Source of the DNA: Pseudomonadota bacterium
Lineage (GTDB): Bacteria; Pseudomonadota; Alphaproteobacteria; Rhodospirillales; Magnetospirillaceae
Length of the DNA stretch: 64,000 bases
Direction of reading: 5' to 3'
NCBI GenBank assembly: GCA_021793155.1
Contig: JAJYTF010000002.1
Coordinates: 250,392-314,391 of the forward strand
Under the pieces are notes generated by a model. That model was not told where the DNA came from and did not search any database. It was given only the letters and a program-made list of their open reading frames with translations. A program made the position numbers and the translations under genes. Position 1 is the stretch's first letter; every line of letters begins with the position of its first letter. Positions 22,012 to 29,876 of this stretch are shown here, piece by piece.

Positions 22012-23235
22012 CGGCATCCGGCCGGTCAGCGCCAGCCAGGCCGCAGCAACGGCCATCGACAGGATGGTCATCGGCACGCCGCTGCGGGCATGGTCGAGAA
22101 ATCCCAACCGTACTCCGGCCCCGGCCGCGCGCTCGACGACGATGATATTGGCCATGCTGCCGAGGACCAGAAGGTTCCCGGCCAGAGTCGACAGCAGGGC
22201 CAATCCGTAGAACGCTCCGACCGGCGGATGCGGCCAGACCGACAGGATCAGGATCACCGCCGGCACATTGCCGATCGTGTTGCTCATCGCCGCCAACAGC
22301 GGAGTCATCACCGCCAGATTGTCCGGCAAAGCCCGGTGCGCCGCCAGCCAGGCCATCCCGTCGGCCGCCAGGCCGAGCGAGGAAAAGCGTTGGGTGATGA
22401 CGAACAGGCAGGTGAACAGCAGCAATAGATGCCAATCTACCGCGCCGATCATGTCGCGGCTGGCCAGCTTGCGGCTGGCCAGCAGCAGGGCGGCGATCAC
22501 CAGGGCGCCGATGTCGCGCGGCACCGGCGTGGCGAACAAACCGGCCAGCAGCACCAGGGCGACGATGCCTTTGGCCGTCTGCCAACCGTCGGGAGCCGCG
22601 ACCGGGGCAGCGGCGGTAGACACCGGGCGGCCGGCCAACGCAGCCTTCCACCGCCAGCGGACGACCAAATAAACGATGGCGAGCGATGCCACTCCGGGCG
22701 GCGCGCAGACCCCGAGAAACCGCCAGAAATCCAATCCGCCCATCTGGCCGATCAGGATGTTCTGCGGATTGCCGATCACCGTCATGGCGCTGCCCGCATT
22801 GCAGGCGCCGGCCAGACCGATGAGGAACGGCCTGGGATCGAGGCCGCGGCGCCGGGTTCCCTCGGCCAGCACCGGGGTCACGGCGAAGGCGATGATGTCG
22901 TTGGCCAGGATCGCCGACAACGTGCCGGCGACGACGACCACCAGGAGCAGCAGGTGCTGCGGCGAGCCGCTTGCGCCGGCCAGCCGGCCGGCTACCCAGT
23001 CGTAAAAACGGGCGGCCCCGAACTGGGCCGAGACGATCATCAAAGCGAACAGCAGCAGCAGGGTCGGCAGGTCGATCGCCTTGCCGATCGCCGAGACCTC
23101 GACCGCGCCCGAGGCCAGCAGCGCGACCAGGGCCATCAGGGCCAGTCCGGTGCGGTCCACCTTGAGCCCAGGAATGCGGCCCAGCGCCATGCCCAGATAG
23201 GTCGCGGTGAAAACCGCGACGATCACCGCGTCCAT
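21991..23235 (-). CDS. ArsB/SLC13-type membrane ion transporter
   Basis: Polytopic membrane protein of 414 residues with about 11 hydrophobic segments. The ANDIIAFAVTPVL segment, GNPQNILIGQMGGLDFWRF and the repeated-half motif SNTIGNVPAVILIL are typical of the ion-transporter superfamily containing ArsB, NhaD and SLC13 carriers. The substrate (anion, arsenite or Na+/H+) cannot be assigned. The ATG at 23235 shares a base with the stop of the upstream hydrolase gene (TGATG), so translation is coupled; an open frame continues upstream but has no transporter-like sequence. Confidence 0.85.
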   Translation of the reverse strand: MDAVIVAVFTATYLGMALGRIPGLKVDRTGLALMALVALLASGAVEVSAIGKAIDLPTLLLLFALMIVSAQFGAARFYDWVAGRLAGASGSPQHLLLLVVVVAGTLSAILANDIIAFAVTPVLAEGTRRRGLDPRPFLIGLAGACNAGSAMTVIGNPQNILIGQMGGLDFWRFLGVCAPPGVASLAIVYLVVRWRWKAALAGRPVSTAAAPVAAPDGWQTAKGIVALVLLAGLFATPVPRDIGALVIAALLLASRKLASRDMIGAVDWHLLLLFTCLFVITQRFSSLGLAADGMAWLAAHRALPDNLAVMTPLLAAMSNTIGNVPAVILILSVWPHPPVGAFYGLALLSTLAGNLLVLGSMANIIVVERAAGAGVRLGFLDHARSGVPMTILSMAVAAAWLALTGRMPLLAFGG

Positions 23236-24290
23236 CAGAGGGGGGCAGCCGCGGCGCCGGCCCGCAGGCCGTTCAGCAGGGCGCGATGGAAGGCCTCCGG
23301 CGCCTGGATCTGCGGCGCGTGCCCGAGATCGGGAAACTCGACGAGCCGCGCATGGGGAATACGCTGGGCCGCAGCCTTCCCCAATGCCGGATAGTCGCCC
23401 AGCCCAGCCCGTACGGCCGGCGGGGCAAGAGCCTTGCCGATCGCCGTGTTGTCCTTGTCGCCGATCATCAGCAGCACCGGCATGGCAAGCCGGTCCAGTT
23501 CGTATAAGACCGGCTGGGTATAGATCATGTCGTAGAGAAGAGCGGAGTTCCAGGCGACGATGTCGCGACCCGGCCCGCGATACATCCCGGCCAGCATCTG
23601 GACCCATTTGTCATAGGCCGCATCCCAGGTCCCGCCGTAATAGGTGTTGCGCTCGTAATTGCGGATGCCGTCGGCGGTGGTCTGGAGCTCCTGCCGGTAC
23701 CACCCGTCAACGCTTTGCCAGGGAACACCTTTGGCCTTCCAGTCCTCGAGCCCGATCGGATCGACCAGCACCAGTTGCTCGACTTCGTCCGGATAAACCA
23801 GCCCATATCGGACCGCCAGCATGCCGCCGGTAGAATGGCCGATGACGGTCACCCGGCCGATGCCCAGCGAGGCCAGCAGCGCATGGGTGTTCCCGGCCAG
23901 CTGCTGGAAGCTGTACTGGTAATGGGCCGGCTTGGTCGACTTGCAGAAGCCCACCTGGTCGGGAGCGATGACCCGAAAGCCGGCCTGGCTCAATGCCGCG
24001 ATGGTTCCCTGCCAGGTTGCCGCGCAGAAGTTCTTGCCATGAAGCAACACCGCGGTGCGGCCGTTCGGTTTCGTCGCCGGCGCCACGTCCATATAGGCCA
24101 TGTCCAGGCTTTCGCCCTGCGAGGCGAAGCGGAAATGTTCGACCGGCCAGGGATAGTCGAACCCCTCGAGTCGCGAGCCGTAGGTCGGTGCCTCCTCGGC
24201 CGCCGCCGGCCCCGTCGCGCCGGCGACCACGGCCATGGCCGCCCCGAACACCCGTAGAGCGCGGGCGAAGCGCCGGATCCACATCCCCAT
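23235..24290 (-). CDS. Exported alpha/beta hydrolase
   Basis: Protein of 351 residues with a cleavable signal peptide (basic start, then VFGAAMAVVAGATGPAAAEE). The alpha/beta hydrolase core has the oxyanion region LLHGKNFCAATW, the nucleophile elbow GHSTGG, an acidic residue after LLMIGDKDNTA, and the catalytic His in DLGHAPQ. It is probably a periplasmic esterase or lipase; the substrate is unknown. It forms a two-gene operon with the ion transporter. Confidence 0.85.
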   Translation of the reverse strand: MGMWIRRFARALRVFGAAMAVVAGATGPAAAEEAPTYGSRLEGFDYPWPVEHFRFASQGESLDMAYMDVAPATKPNGRTAVLLHGKNFCAATWQGTIAALSQAGFRVIAPDQVGFCKSTKPAHYQYSFQQLAGNTHALLASLGIGRVTVIGHSTGGMLAVRYGLVYPDEVEQLVLVDPIGLEDWKAKGVPWQSVDGWYRQELQTTADGIRNYERNTYYGGTWDAAYDKWVQMLAGMYRGPGRDIVAWNSALLYDMIYTQPVLYELDRLAMPVLLMIGDKDNTAIGKALAPPAVRAGLGDYPALGKAAAQRIPHARLVEFPDLGHAPQIQAPEAFHRALLNGLRAGAAAAPL

Positions 24291-24487
24291 GAAGCGTCTT
24301 CCGTAGGAATCTAAGCCTGGCAGCGGTTTCGGGGAACTCCATCCCCATCAATTCGCCCAAACAGTAAATGTTGCCAGCCAACCGGTCAACCGGAGCAGGT
24401 CCTTACGGCCAGCCCCGCCTGTACCCCTCACCTTCCGGCCCGCGCATATGGCATAATCGCCTGCGAATCCGGCAGGAGGACAATCTG

Positions 24488-25351
24488 GTGAAGGTGTCAC
24501 GAAGACAGGTGGTCGCCGGGATGATGGGGGTCGCCGCAATACTGCCGCTGAGCGGTTGCGCCGGCCAAGTGCCGAGGCTGGCGCAAATGCCCGCGCGACC
24601 GCGGGCGACCGCCGGGCCGGTGATGAACCCGGCGGATTACGGCCTCGACGCGGTGATCGACATCAACCACAACAACGACGTGACCGATTTTGCCACCTTG
24701 CGCCAGTCCGGCAACGTGCGGGGCGTGGTGCACAAGGCCAGCGAAGGCAATGACTGGTTCGATCCGCTCTACCAGCCGCGCCGCCAAGAGGCCGAGGCGG
24801 CGGGATTGCTCTGGGGCGCCTACCATTTCGGCACCCGGCAGCATTCCGGCGCCGAACAGGCGGCGGCATTCCTGGCGGCCGCCCAACCCGGGCCGGCAAC
24901 ACTGCTCGCGCTCGATCTCGAACTGAATGAGCGCTTCCCCTCCAACTCAATGACCCTGTCGCAGGCCGAAGAATTCGTCGGCGCCATCCTCATGGCCACC
25001 GGGCGGCTGCCGATGCTTTACGTACAGCCGGCCTGGGCCGACGGCGAAGTCCATCCGGGAACCGCCTACAGCCTGGGCGGCGCCATCGGGCCGGGCTCGA
25101 TCCTGGCGCAATGCGACCTCTGGCTGGCGGATTACCGCATGGAACCCGAATTGCCGCGCAGCTGGGCGGCGCGGGGCTGGCGCCTGTGGCAATACGCCGG
25201 CGACGCCGGTACGGACGGCAGCGGCCCGTTCGGCCCCCTGGCCCATGCGGTGGCCGGGGTCGACCACTGCGACCGCAACCTGTTCAAAGGCGACTGGCCG
25301 GCGCTGGCCCGCTATTGGGCGGGCGAGACGGGGGTCTCCAGCGCGGGCTGA
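24488..25351 (+). CDS. GH25-like muramidase lipoprotein
   Basis: Predicted lysozyme-type glycosidase of 287 residues. The start GTG 24488 has AGGAGGA 7 nt upstream. The N-terminus carries a twin-arginine-like SRRQVV and a lipobox PLSGC with Cys24, so it may be a Tat-exported lipoprotein. The GH25 pattern is seen in VIDINHNNDVTDFATL, VVHKASEGNDWFD, GLLWGAYHFGT and the acidic pair LALDLELN. GH25 enzymes cleave peptidoglycan glycan strands; here a housekeeping or turnover role is more likely than a phage origin since no phage genes are near. Confidence 0.8.
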   Translation: MKVSRRQVVAGMMGVAAILPLSGCAGQVPRLAQMPARPRATAGPVMNPADYGLDAVIDINHNNDVTDFATLRQSGNVRGVVHKASEGNDWFDPLYQPRRQEAEAAGLLWGAYHFGTRQHSGAEQAAAFLAAAQPGPATLLALDLELNERFPSNSMTLSQAEEFVGAILMATGRLPMLYVQPAWADGEVHPGTAYSLGGAIGPGSILAQCDLWLADYRMEPELPRSWAARGWRLWQYAGDAGTDGSGPFGPLAHAVAGVDHCDRNLFKGDWPALARYWAGETGVSSAG

Positions 25352-25414
25352 GGCATTTACCATATATGCTTTTCCGGTTGGCCCACCGGACGGAACATAT
25401 ATAGTACGAGCACC

Positions 25415-28400
25415 ATGCCCGATCCCTTCGATCTAGACGACGATACGTCCGAGCCTCTTCGCCCCTCCATGGGCGCGCCGCCTCCGGCGGCGGCCGCCGC
25501 GCCATGGCTGCGCGACCTGAATGCCGAGCAACGCCAAGCGGTGGAAACCACCGAAGGCCCGGTGCTGGTGCTGTCCGGCGCCGGCACCGGCAAGACCCGC
25601 GTGCTGACCATGCGGCTGGCCCATATCCTGCTGTCCGGGCGCGCCCGGCCGTGGAACCTGCTGGCGGTGACCTTCACCAACAAGGCGGCCCGCGAGATGC
25701 GTGAACGGGTCGCCGCCGTGGTCGGCCCCGCCGCCGAGCAATGCTGGCTGGGCACGTTTCATGCCTTGGGCGTGCGCATGCTTCGCCGCCACGCGCCGCT
25801 GGTCGGGCTGGAAAGCAACTTCACCATCCTCGACACCGATGACCAGCTGCGCCTGCTGAAGCAGATCATGGAGGCCGAGCGGGTCGACGCCAAGAAATGG
25901 CCGGCCCAAGCCCTGATGGGCACCATCCAGCGGTGGAAGGACCGCGGCCTTGGACCGTTGAAGGTGGGTGCCGGCGAAGCCGGCGACATGGCCGGAGGCC
26001 GCGCCGCCGAGCTTTACCACCTGTACCAGGACCGCCTGAAGACGCTGAACGCCTGCGACTTCGGCGACCTGCTGCTGCACTGCCTGGCCATTTTCCAGGA
26101 CCCCGCCCAGGCGGATGTGCTGGCCGGCTATCAGGAGCAGTTCCGCTACATCCTGGTCGACGAATACCAGGACACCAACGTCGCCCAGTATCTGTGGCTG
26201 CGGCTGCTGGCGCAGAAGCACAAGAACATCTGCTGCGTCGGCGATGACGACCAGTGCGTCGCCGCAGGCACTCTCATCACCATGGCCGACGGATCAACCA
26301 AGCAAGTCGAAGATGTCATTGCCGGGGATCGGATCCTTGCGTCTTACGGCAGCGGTGATCTGCGGGCGGCGACGGTCACCAGGACATTTCGCAGAAACGT
26401 CGACCGCCCCTTGGTTCGCTTGCGCACCGAATCCGGCAGGGAACTGACGAGTACTCCCGAGCACAATCATTTCGCCGACATCGTGCTCAATGACAGTCCG
26501 CAACGGTTCTTCACCTACCTGATGCTGAAGCGAGGCTATGGCTTCCGCCTTGGGACCTCGCAGGTCTACACCCAGGGCCAACAACGCCCGGTGGTCGGCT
26601 ATCAGCAACGTTGTCTTCAGGAACATGCGGATGCCGTGTGGCTGATCCGCCCGTTCGACAATGAAGCGGACGCGCGCGAACTGGAACATCGCTTGAGCCT
26701 GAAACATGGCATCACGACCTTCCCTTTTATCGCACGCAAGGGCCGTTCGGCGAACGGTCTGGTCCATGACCAGGTGCGGTTGGACAGGCTTCATCGGGAC
26801 CTCATGCTCGAAACGCGTGTAACCGAATTGATGGCCGAATTCGGCCTCGACGCGGACGCGCCTCACTACGTTCCCCAGTCCGCGCCAGGACGCCGCCGGA
26901 ACTTGACGCTGACCCTCAACGCCGACCGGCGCGGCAGCACTCCCATGCACCGAATCGCCATGAGCGGAAACGACGCCGAAGGAGCGACGGCCCTGGCGGA
27001 GCTGGGGCTGTCGGCGCGTCGCTACAAGCGAAACCCCGCCAATTGGCGTTATGAAACGACCTTCCGCGACTTCAAGCGGCTGGAAGAAATCAAGGCCCGC
27101 CTGTCGACGCGCTTTTCCCTGACGGTTGTCCACAAGGCCAACATCCTCGGCAAAGCGTTGCCGATACGTCATGCCAAGCATGTGGTCCCCGGAATGGTGG
27201 TGCCGGCCGTCGACGGACGCCACGACGCGGTCGTCGCGGTCGACTTGGTGGACCATGCCGGTGACGTGTATGACCTGGATGTCGAAGGCCCCCACAATTT
27301 CGTCGCCAACGGCATCATCACCCACAACTCCATATACTCCTGGCGTGGCGCCGAGGTCGGCAACATCCTGCGGTTCGAGCGGGATTTTCCCGGCGCCGCG
27401 GTGATCCGGCTCGAGGCCAACTACCGCTCGACCCCGGCCATCCTGGCCGCCGCCGCGGGACTGATCCGCCACAATGAGGGGCGCCTGGGCAAGACGCTGC
27501 GCCCCGGACGCCTCGATACCGAAGCTGGATCGCCCGTCGTCGTACGCGGGCTGTGGGACGGCGAAGAAGAAGCCCGCTGGGTGGTCGAGGAGATCGAGGC
27601 GCAGCAGCGCACGGGCATCCCCCTGGGACAGATGGCTATCCTGGTGCGCGCCGGCTTCCAGACCCGAGAATTCGAAGAGCGGCTGATCACCACCGGTGTC
27701 CCCTACAAGGTGGTGGGGGGCTTACGCTTCTACGAACGCCAGGAAATCCGCGACGCCCTGGCCTATTTCCGGGTGGTGATGCAACCCGCCGACGACCTTG
27801 CCTTCGAGCGTATCGTCAACGTGCCGAAACGCGGCCTGGGCGATGCCGCCCTGCAGGCAATCCATGTGCTGTCCCGCCGCCAGGGTGTCGGCCTGGTGGA
27901 GGCAGCCCGCCAACTGATCCAGACCGACGAACTGAAGCCGAAGGCCAGATCCGTCCTCGCCGGGCTGCTGGCCGATTTCGATCGTTGGCGCAGCCTGGTC
28001 GAGGGCGTCCCCCATCCCGAGCTGGCGGCCACCATACTCGACGAGTCGGGCTATACCGCCATGTGGCAACGCGAAAAGGCGCCCGACGCCCAGGGCCGCC
28101 TGGAAAACCTGAAGGAACTGGTGTCGGCGCTCGAGGAATTCGACAGCCTGGCGGGCTTCCTCGAACATGTCAGCCTGGTCATGGAAAACGACGAAAAGAC
28201 CGATGTCGAGCGAATCAGCATCATGACCCTGCACGCCGCCAAGGGCCTGGAGTTCGATGCGGTGTTCCTGCCCGGCTGGGAGGAAGGGGTGTTCCCCCAC
28301 CAGCGGGCGATGGCCGAGTCGGGCGCCAAGGGCCTGGAGGAGGAACGCCGCCTGGCCTATGTCGGGTTGACCCGGGCAAGGAAGCGGGTGTTCGTCTCGT

Positions 28401-28774
28401 ACGCCGCCAACCGCCGCATCTACAACCAGTGGCAGACCAACTTGCCGTCCCGCTTCGTTGAGGAACTGCCGGCCGAAACGGTGGAGCGCATGGCCGAGCA
28501 GGGCCTGTTCGGCGGCATCGCCGAATCGGCGACGGCATGGGCCGCCAATTGGAGCAGCGGCTACCTGACCCAGCGGCGCCGCGAACAGGCCACGGAGCAT
28601 TGCAGCCCGGCCGAGAGCGACGTGCCGGAAGGCAGGTTTTCCCTGGGCGACAGGGTCTTCCACCAGAAATTCGGCTATGGCCGGGTGATCGCCGTCGACG
28701 GCAACAAGCTGGAAATCGCCTTCGACAAGGCGGGAACGAAGAAAGTCATCGACAGCTTCGTCGCCCTGGCCTAG
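25415..28774 (+). CDS. uvrD: UvrD/PcrA-type SF1 DNA helicase precursor with an intein
   Basis: A precursor of 1119 residues. The helicase host is 761 residues: motif I SGAGTGKTR (about 54-62), GTFHALGVRMLRR, Walker B ILVDEYQDTN, then motif III split between Gln280 and Ser639 (GDDDQ / SIYSWRGAE), motif IV RLEANYRS, motif V TLHAAKGLEFDAVF, motif VI VGLTRARKRV, and a C-terminal Tudor-like segment FHQKFGYGRVIAVDG. The insertion at residues 281-638 is an in-frame intein, so active helicase needs protein splicing. The enzyme is a 3'-5' translocase for nucleotide-excision and mismatch repair. It stands alone; prmA follows after 115 nt. Confidence 0.95.
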   Translation: MPDPFDLDDDTSEPLRPSMGAPPPAAAAAPWLRDLNAEQRQAVETTEGPVLVLSGAGTGKTRVLTMRLAHILLSGRARPWNLLAVTFTNKAAREMRERVAAVVGPAAEQCWLGTFHALGVRMLRRHAPLVGLESNFTILDTDDQLRLLKQIMEAERVDAKKWPAQALMGTIQRWKDRGLGPLKVGAGEAGDMAGGRAAELYHLYQDRLKTLNACDFGDLLLHCLAIFQDPAQADVLAGYQEQFRYILVDEYQDTNVAQYLWLRLLAQKHKNICCVGDDDQCVAAGTLITMADGSTKQVEDVIAGDRILASYGSGDLRAATVTRTFRRNVDRPLVRLRTESGRELTSTPEHNHFADIVLNDSPQRFFTYLMLKRGYGFRLGTSQVYTQGQQRPVVGYQQRCLQEHADAVWLIRPFDNEADARELEHRLSLKHGITTFPFIARKGRSANGLVHDQVRLDRLHRDLMLETRVTELMAEFGLDADAPHYVPQSAPGRRRNLTLTLNADRRGSTPMHRIAMSGNDAEGATALAELGLSARRYKRNPANWRYETTFRDFKRLEEIKARLSTRFSLTVVHKANILGKALPIRHAKHVVPGMVVPAVDGRHDAVVAVDLVDHAGDVYDLDVEGPHNFVANGIITHNSIYSWRGAEVGNILRFERDFPGAAVIRLEANYRSTPAILAAAAGLIRHNEGRLGKTLRPGRLDTEAGSPVVVRGLWDGEEEARWVVEEIEAQQRTGIPLGQMAILVRAGFQTREFEERLITTGVPYKVVGGLRFYERQEIRDALAYFRVVMQPADDLAFERIVNVPKRGLGDAALQAIHVLSRRQGVGLVEAARQLIQTDELKPKARSVLAGLLADFDRWRSLVEGVPHPELAATILDESGYTAMWQREKAPDAQGRLENLKELVSALEEFDSLAGFLEHVSLVMENDEKTDVERISIMTLHAAKGLEFDAVFLPGWEEGVFPHQRAMAESGAKGLEEERRLAYVGLTRARKRVFVSYAANRRIYNQWQTNLPSRFVEELPAETVERMAEQGLFGGIAESATAWAANWSSGYLTQRRREQATEHCSPAESDVPEGRFSLGDRVFHQKFGYGRVIAVDGNKLEIAFDKAGTKKVIDSFVALA
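26255..27328 (+). other. Intein inside the UvrD/PcrA helicase
   Basis: 358-residue protein-splicing element. Block A is CVAAGTLITMADGSTKQVED with Cys1 at 26255-26257. Block B has TSTPEH (Thr and His). Block F/G reads VYDLDVEGPHNFVANG then IITHN, with the penultimate His and terminal Asn at 27323-27328. The +1 extein residue is Ser639. Excision joins GDDDQ to SIYSW and restores helicase motif III. The roughly 200-residue middle has no LAGLIDADG motif. The coding DNA looks less GC-rich than the flanking exteins. Confidence 0.95.
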
Positions 28775-28804
28775 GAGACGCACGGAAATAGCCAATGCAT
28801 TTTC

Positions 28805-28866
28805 GCCATCCCCGCGGAACCGGGGATCCATACCGCCGCCCGGATTCGCGCTTCTGCGGGAATGCC
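28805..28866. repeat. Dispersed palindromic element between uvrD and prmA
   Basis: Two adjacent hairpins: ATCCCCG (28808-28814) with CGGGGAT (28821-28827), and the imperfect ATTCGCG...GCGGGAAT (28844-28863). Read on the - strand it gives the GMDPRFRGD reading seen in the widespread REP-like elements of proteobacteria. It may end uvrD transcription. Confidence 0.6.
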
Positions 28867-28889
28867 GACGCGGCCTTTAGGACCAGCCC

Positions 28890-29810
28890 ATGACCAAATC
28901 CCATCCGCCCATCTGGCGCGTCGAAGTCACCGTGCCACTGCCCGCCGTCGAAGCCTGCGAAACGGCCATGGAAACCGTTACCGACGCGGTGTCCTGGTTC
29001 CTCGAAGACCCGGCCGCCGATGAGACCGACGAAAGGACCCGCTGGCGGCTGGAAGGCTTTGCCAAGACGCCGATCGACCGCGCCGCACTGGACGCCGCCC
29101 TCGCCCTGGCCACCGCGGCCATTGGCGTCGAGCCACCGCAGGTAACGGTCGAGCAGGTTCCCGATACGGATTGGGTGGCGGCAAACCTGCGCGATTTCCC
29201 ACCGATCGCGGCGGGGCGGTTCTTCATTCACGGTTCGCATTTCGCCGGCCGCCCGCCGGCCGGCAAGATCGCCCTGCAGATCGATGCCGGCACAGCCTTC
29301 GGTTCAGGCGAACATGCCACGACCTATGGCTGCCTGCTGGCCCTCGACCGGCTGCTGCGACGACGCCATTTTCACCGCCCCCTCGATCTGGGCTGCGGCT
29401 CGGGCATCCTGGGTCTGGCCATCGCCAAGGCCAGCGGCGTCAAGGTGCTGGCCGCCGATATCGACCCCGTCTCGGTACGCGTCGCCGCCGCCAATGCCCG
29501 CCGCAACGGTGCCGGCGCCCGCTTCCGCAGCCTGCCGAGCGACGGATATCGCAGCCGCGGCATCGCCCGGCGCCGACCCTATGACCTGATCGTCGCCAAC
29601 ATCCTGGCCCGCCCCCTGGCGGCCATGGCCGCCGACCTGGCGAAGCACCTGACGGGGGACGGGGTCGCAGTCCTCTCCGGCCTGTTGACCCGGCAGGAAC
29701 GGCTGGTCCTGGCGGCGCACCGCATGCAGGGGCTGTCGCTGCAGGCCCGCTTCCGCGTCAACGGTTGGTCGACCCTGGTCCTGGGCAGGTCGCCGCGGGC
29801 TCGAATCTAG
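28890..29810 (+). CDS. prmA: PrmA, ribosomal protein L11 methyltransferase
   Basis: SAM-dependent methyltransferase of 306 residues acting on ribosomal protein L11. An N-terminal substrate-binding domain of about 110 residues precedes the catalytic domain with DAGTAFGSGEHATTYGCL, the SAM motif LDLGCGSGILGLA, VLAADIDPVSV and the NPPY-equivalent DLIVANILARPL. All are specific for PrmA. The start follows a REP-like repeat. The M24 peptidase gene follows closely. Confidence 0.93.
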   Translation: MTKSHPPIWRVEVTVPLPAVEACETAMETVTDAVSWFLEDPAADETDERTRWRLEGFAKTPIDRAALDAALALATAAIGVEPPQVTVEQVPDTDWVAANLRDFPPIAAGRFFIHGSHFAGRPPAGKIALQIDAGTAFGSGEHATTYGCLLALDRLLRRRHFHRPLDLGCGSGILGLAIAKASGVKVLAADIDPVSVRVAAANARRNGAGARFRSLPSDGYRSRGIARRRPYDLIVANILARPLAAMAADLAKHLTGDGVAVLSGLLTRQERLVLAAHRMQGLSLQARFRVNGWSTLVLGRSPRARI

Positions 29811-29876
29811 GCCGCCTTGCCCCGAAAGGCTGCCATGCCTAATTCTCAAGGACATCGGCAGAGGTACGAGAGGCGC

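Noticed and set aside
23236-23607. N-terminal extension of the ion transporter
   Set aside because: The extra residues are Arg/Gly-rich shadow sequence of the hydrolase gene; the ATG at 23235 begins the first membrane helix.
24488-25351. GH25 gene as a prophage remnant
   Set aside because: No holin, tail, integrase or other phage gene is nearby and the protein has a lipoprotein signal.
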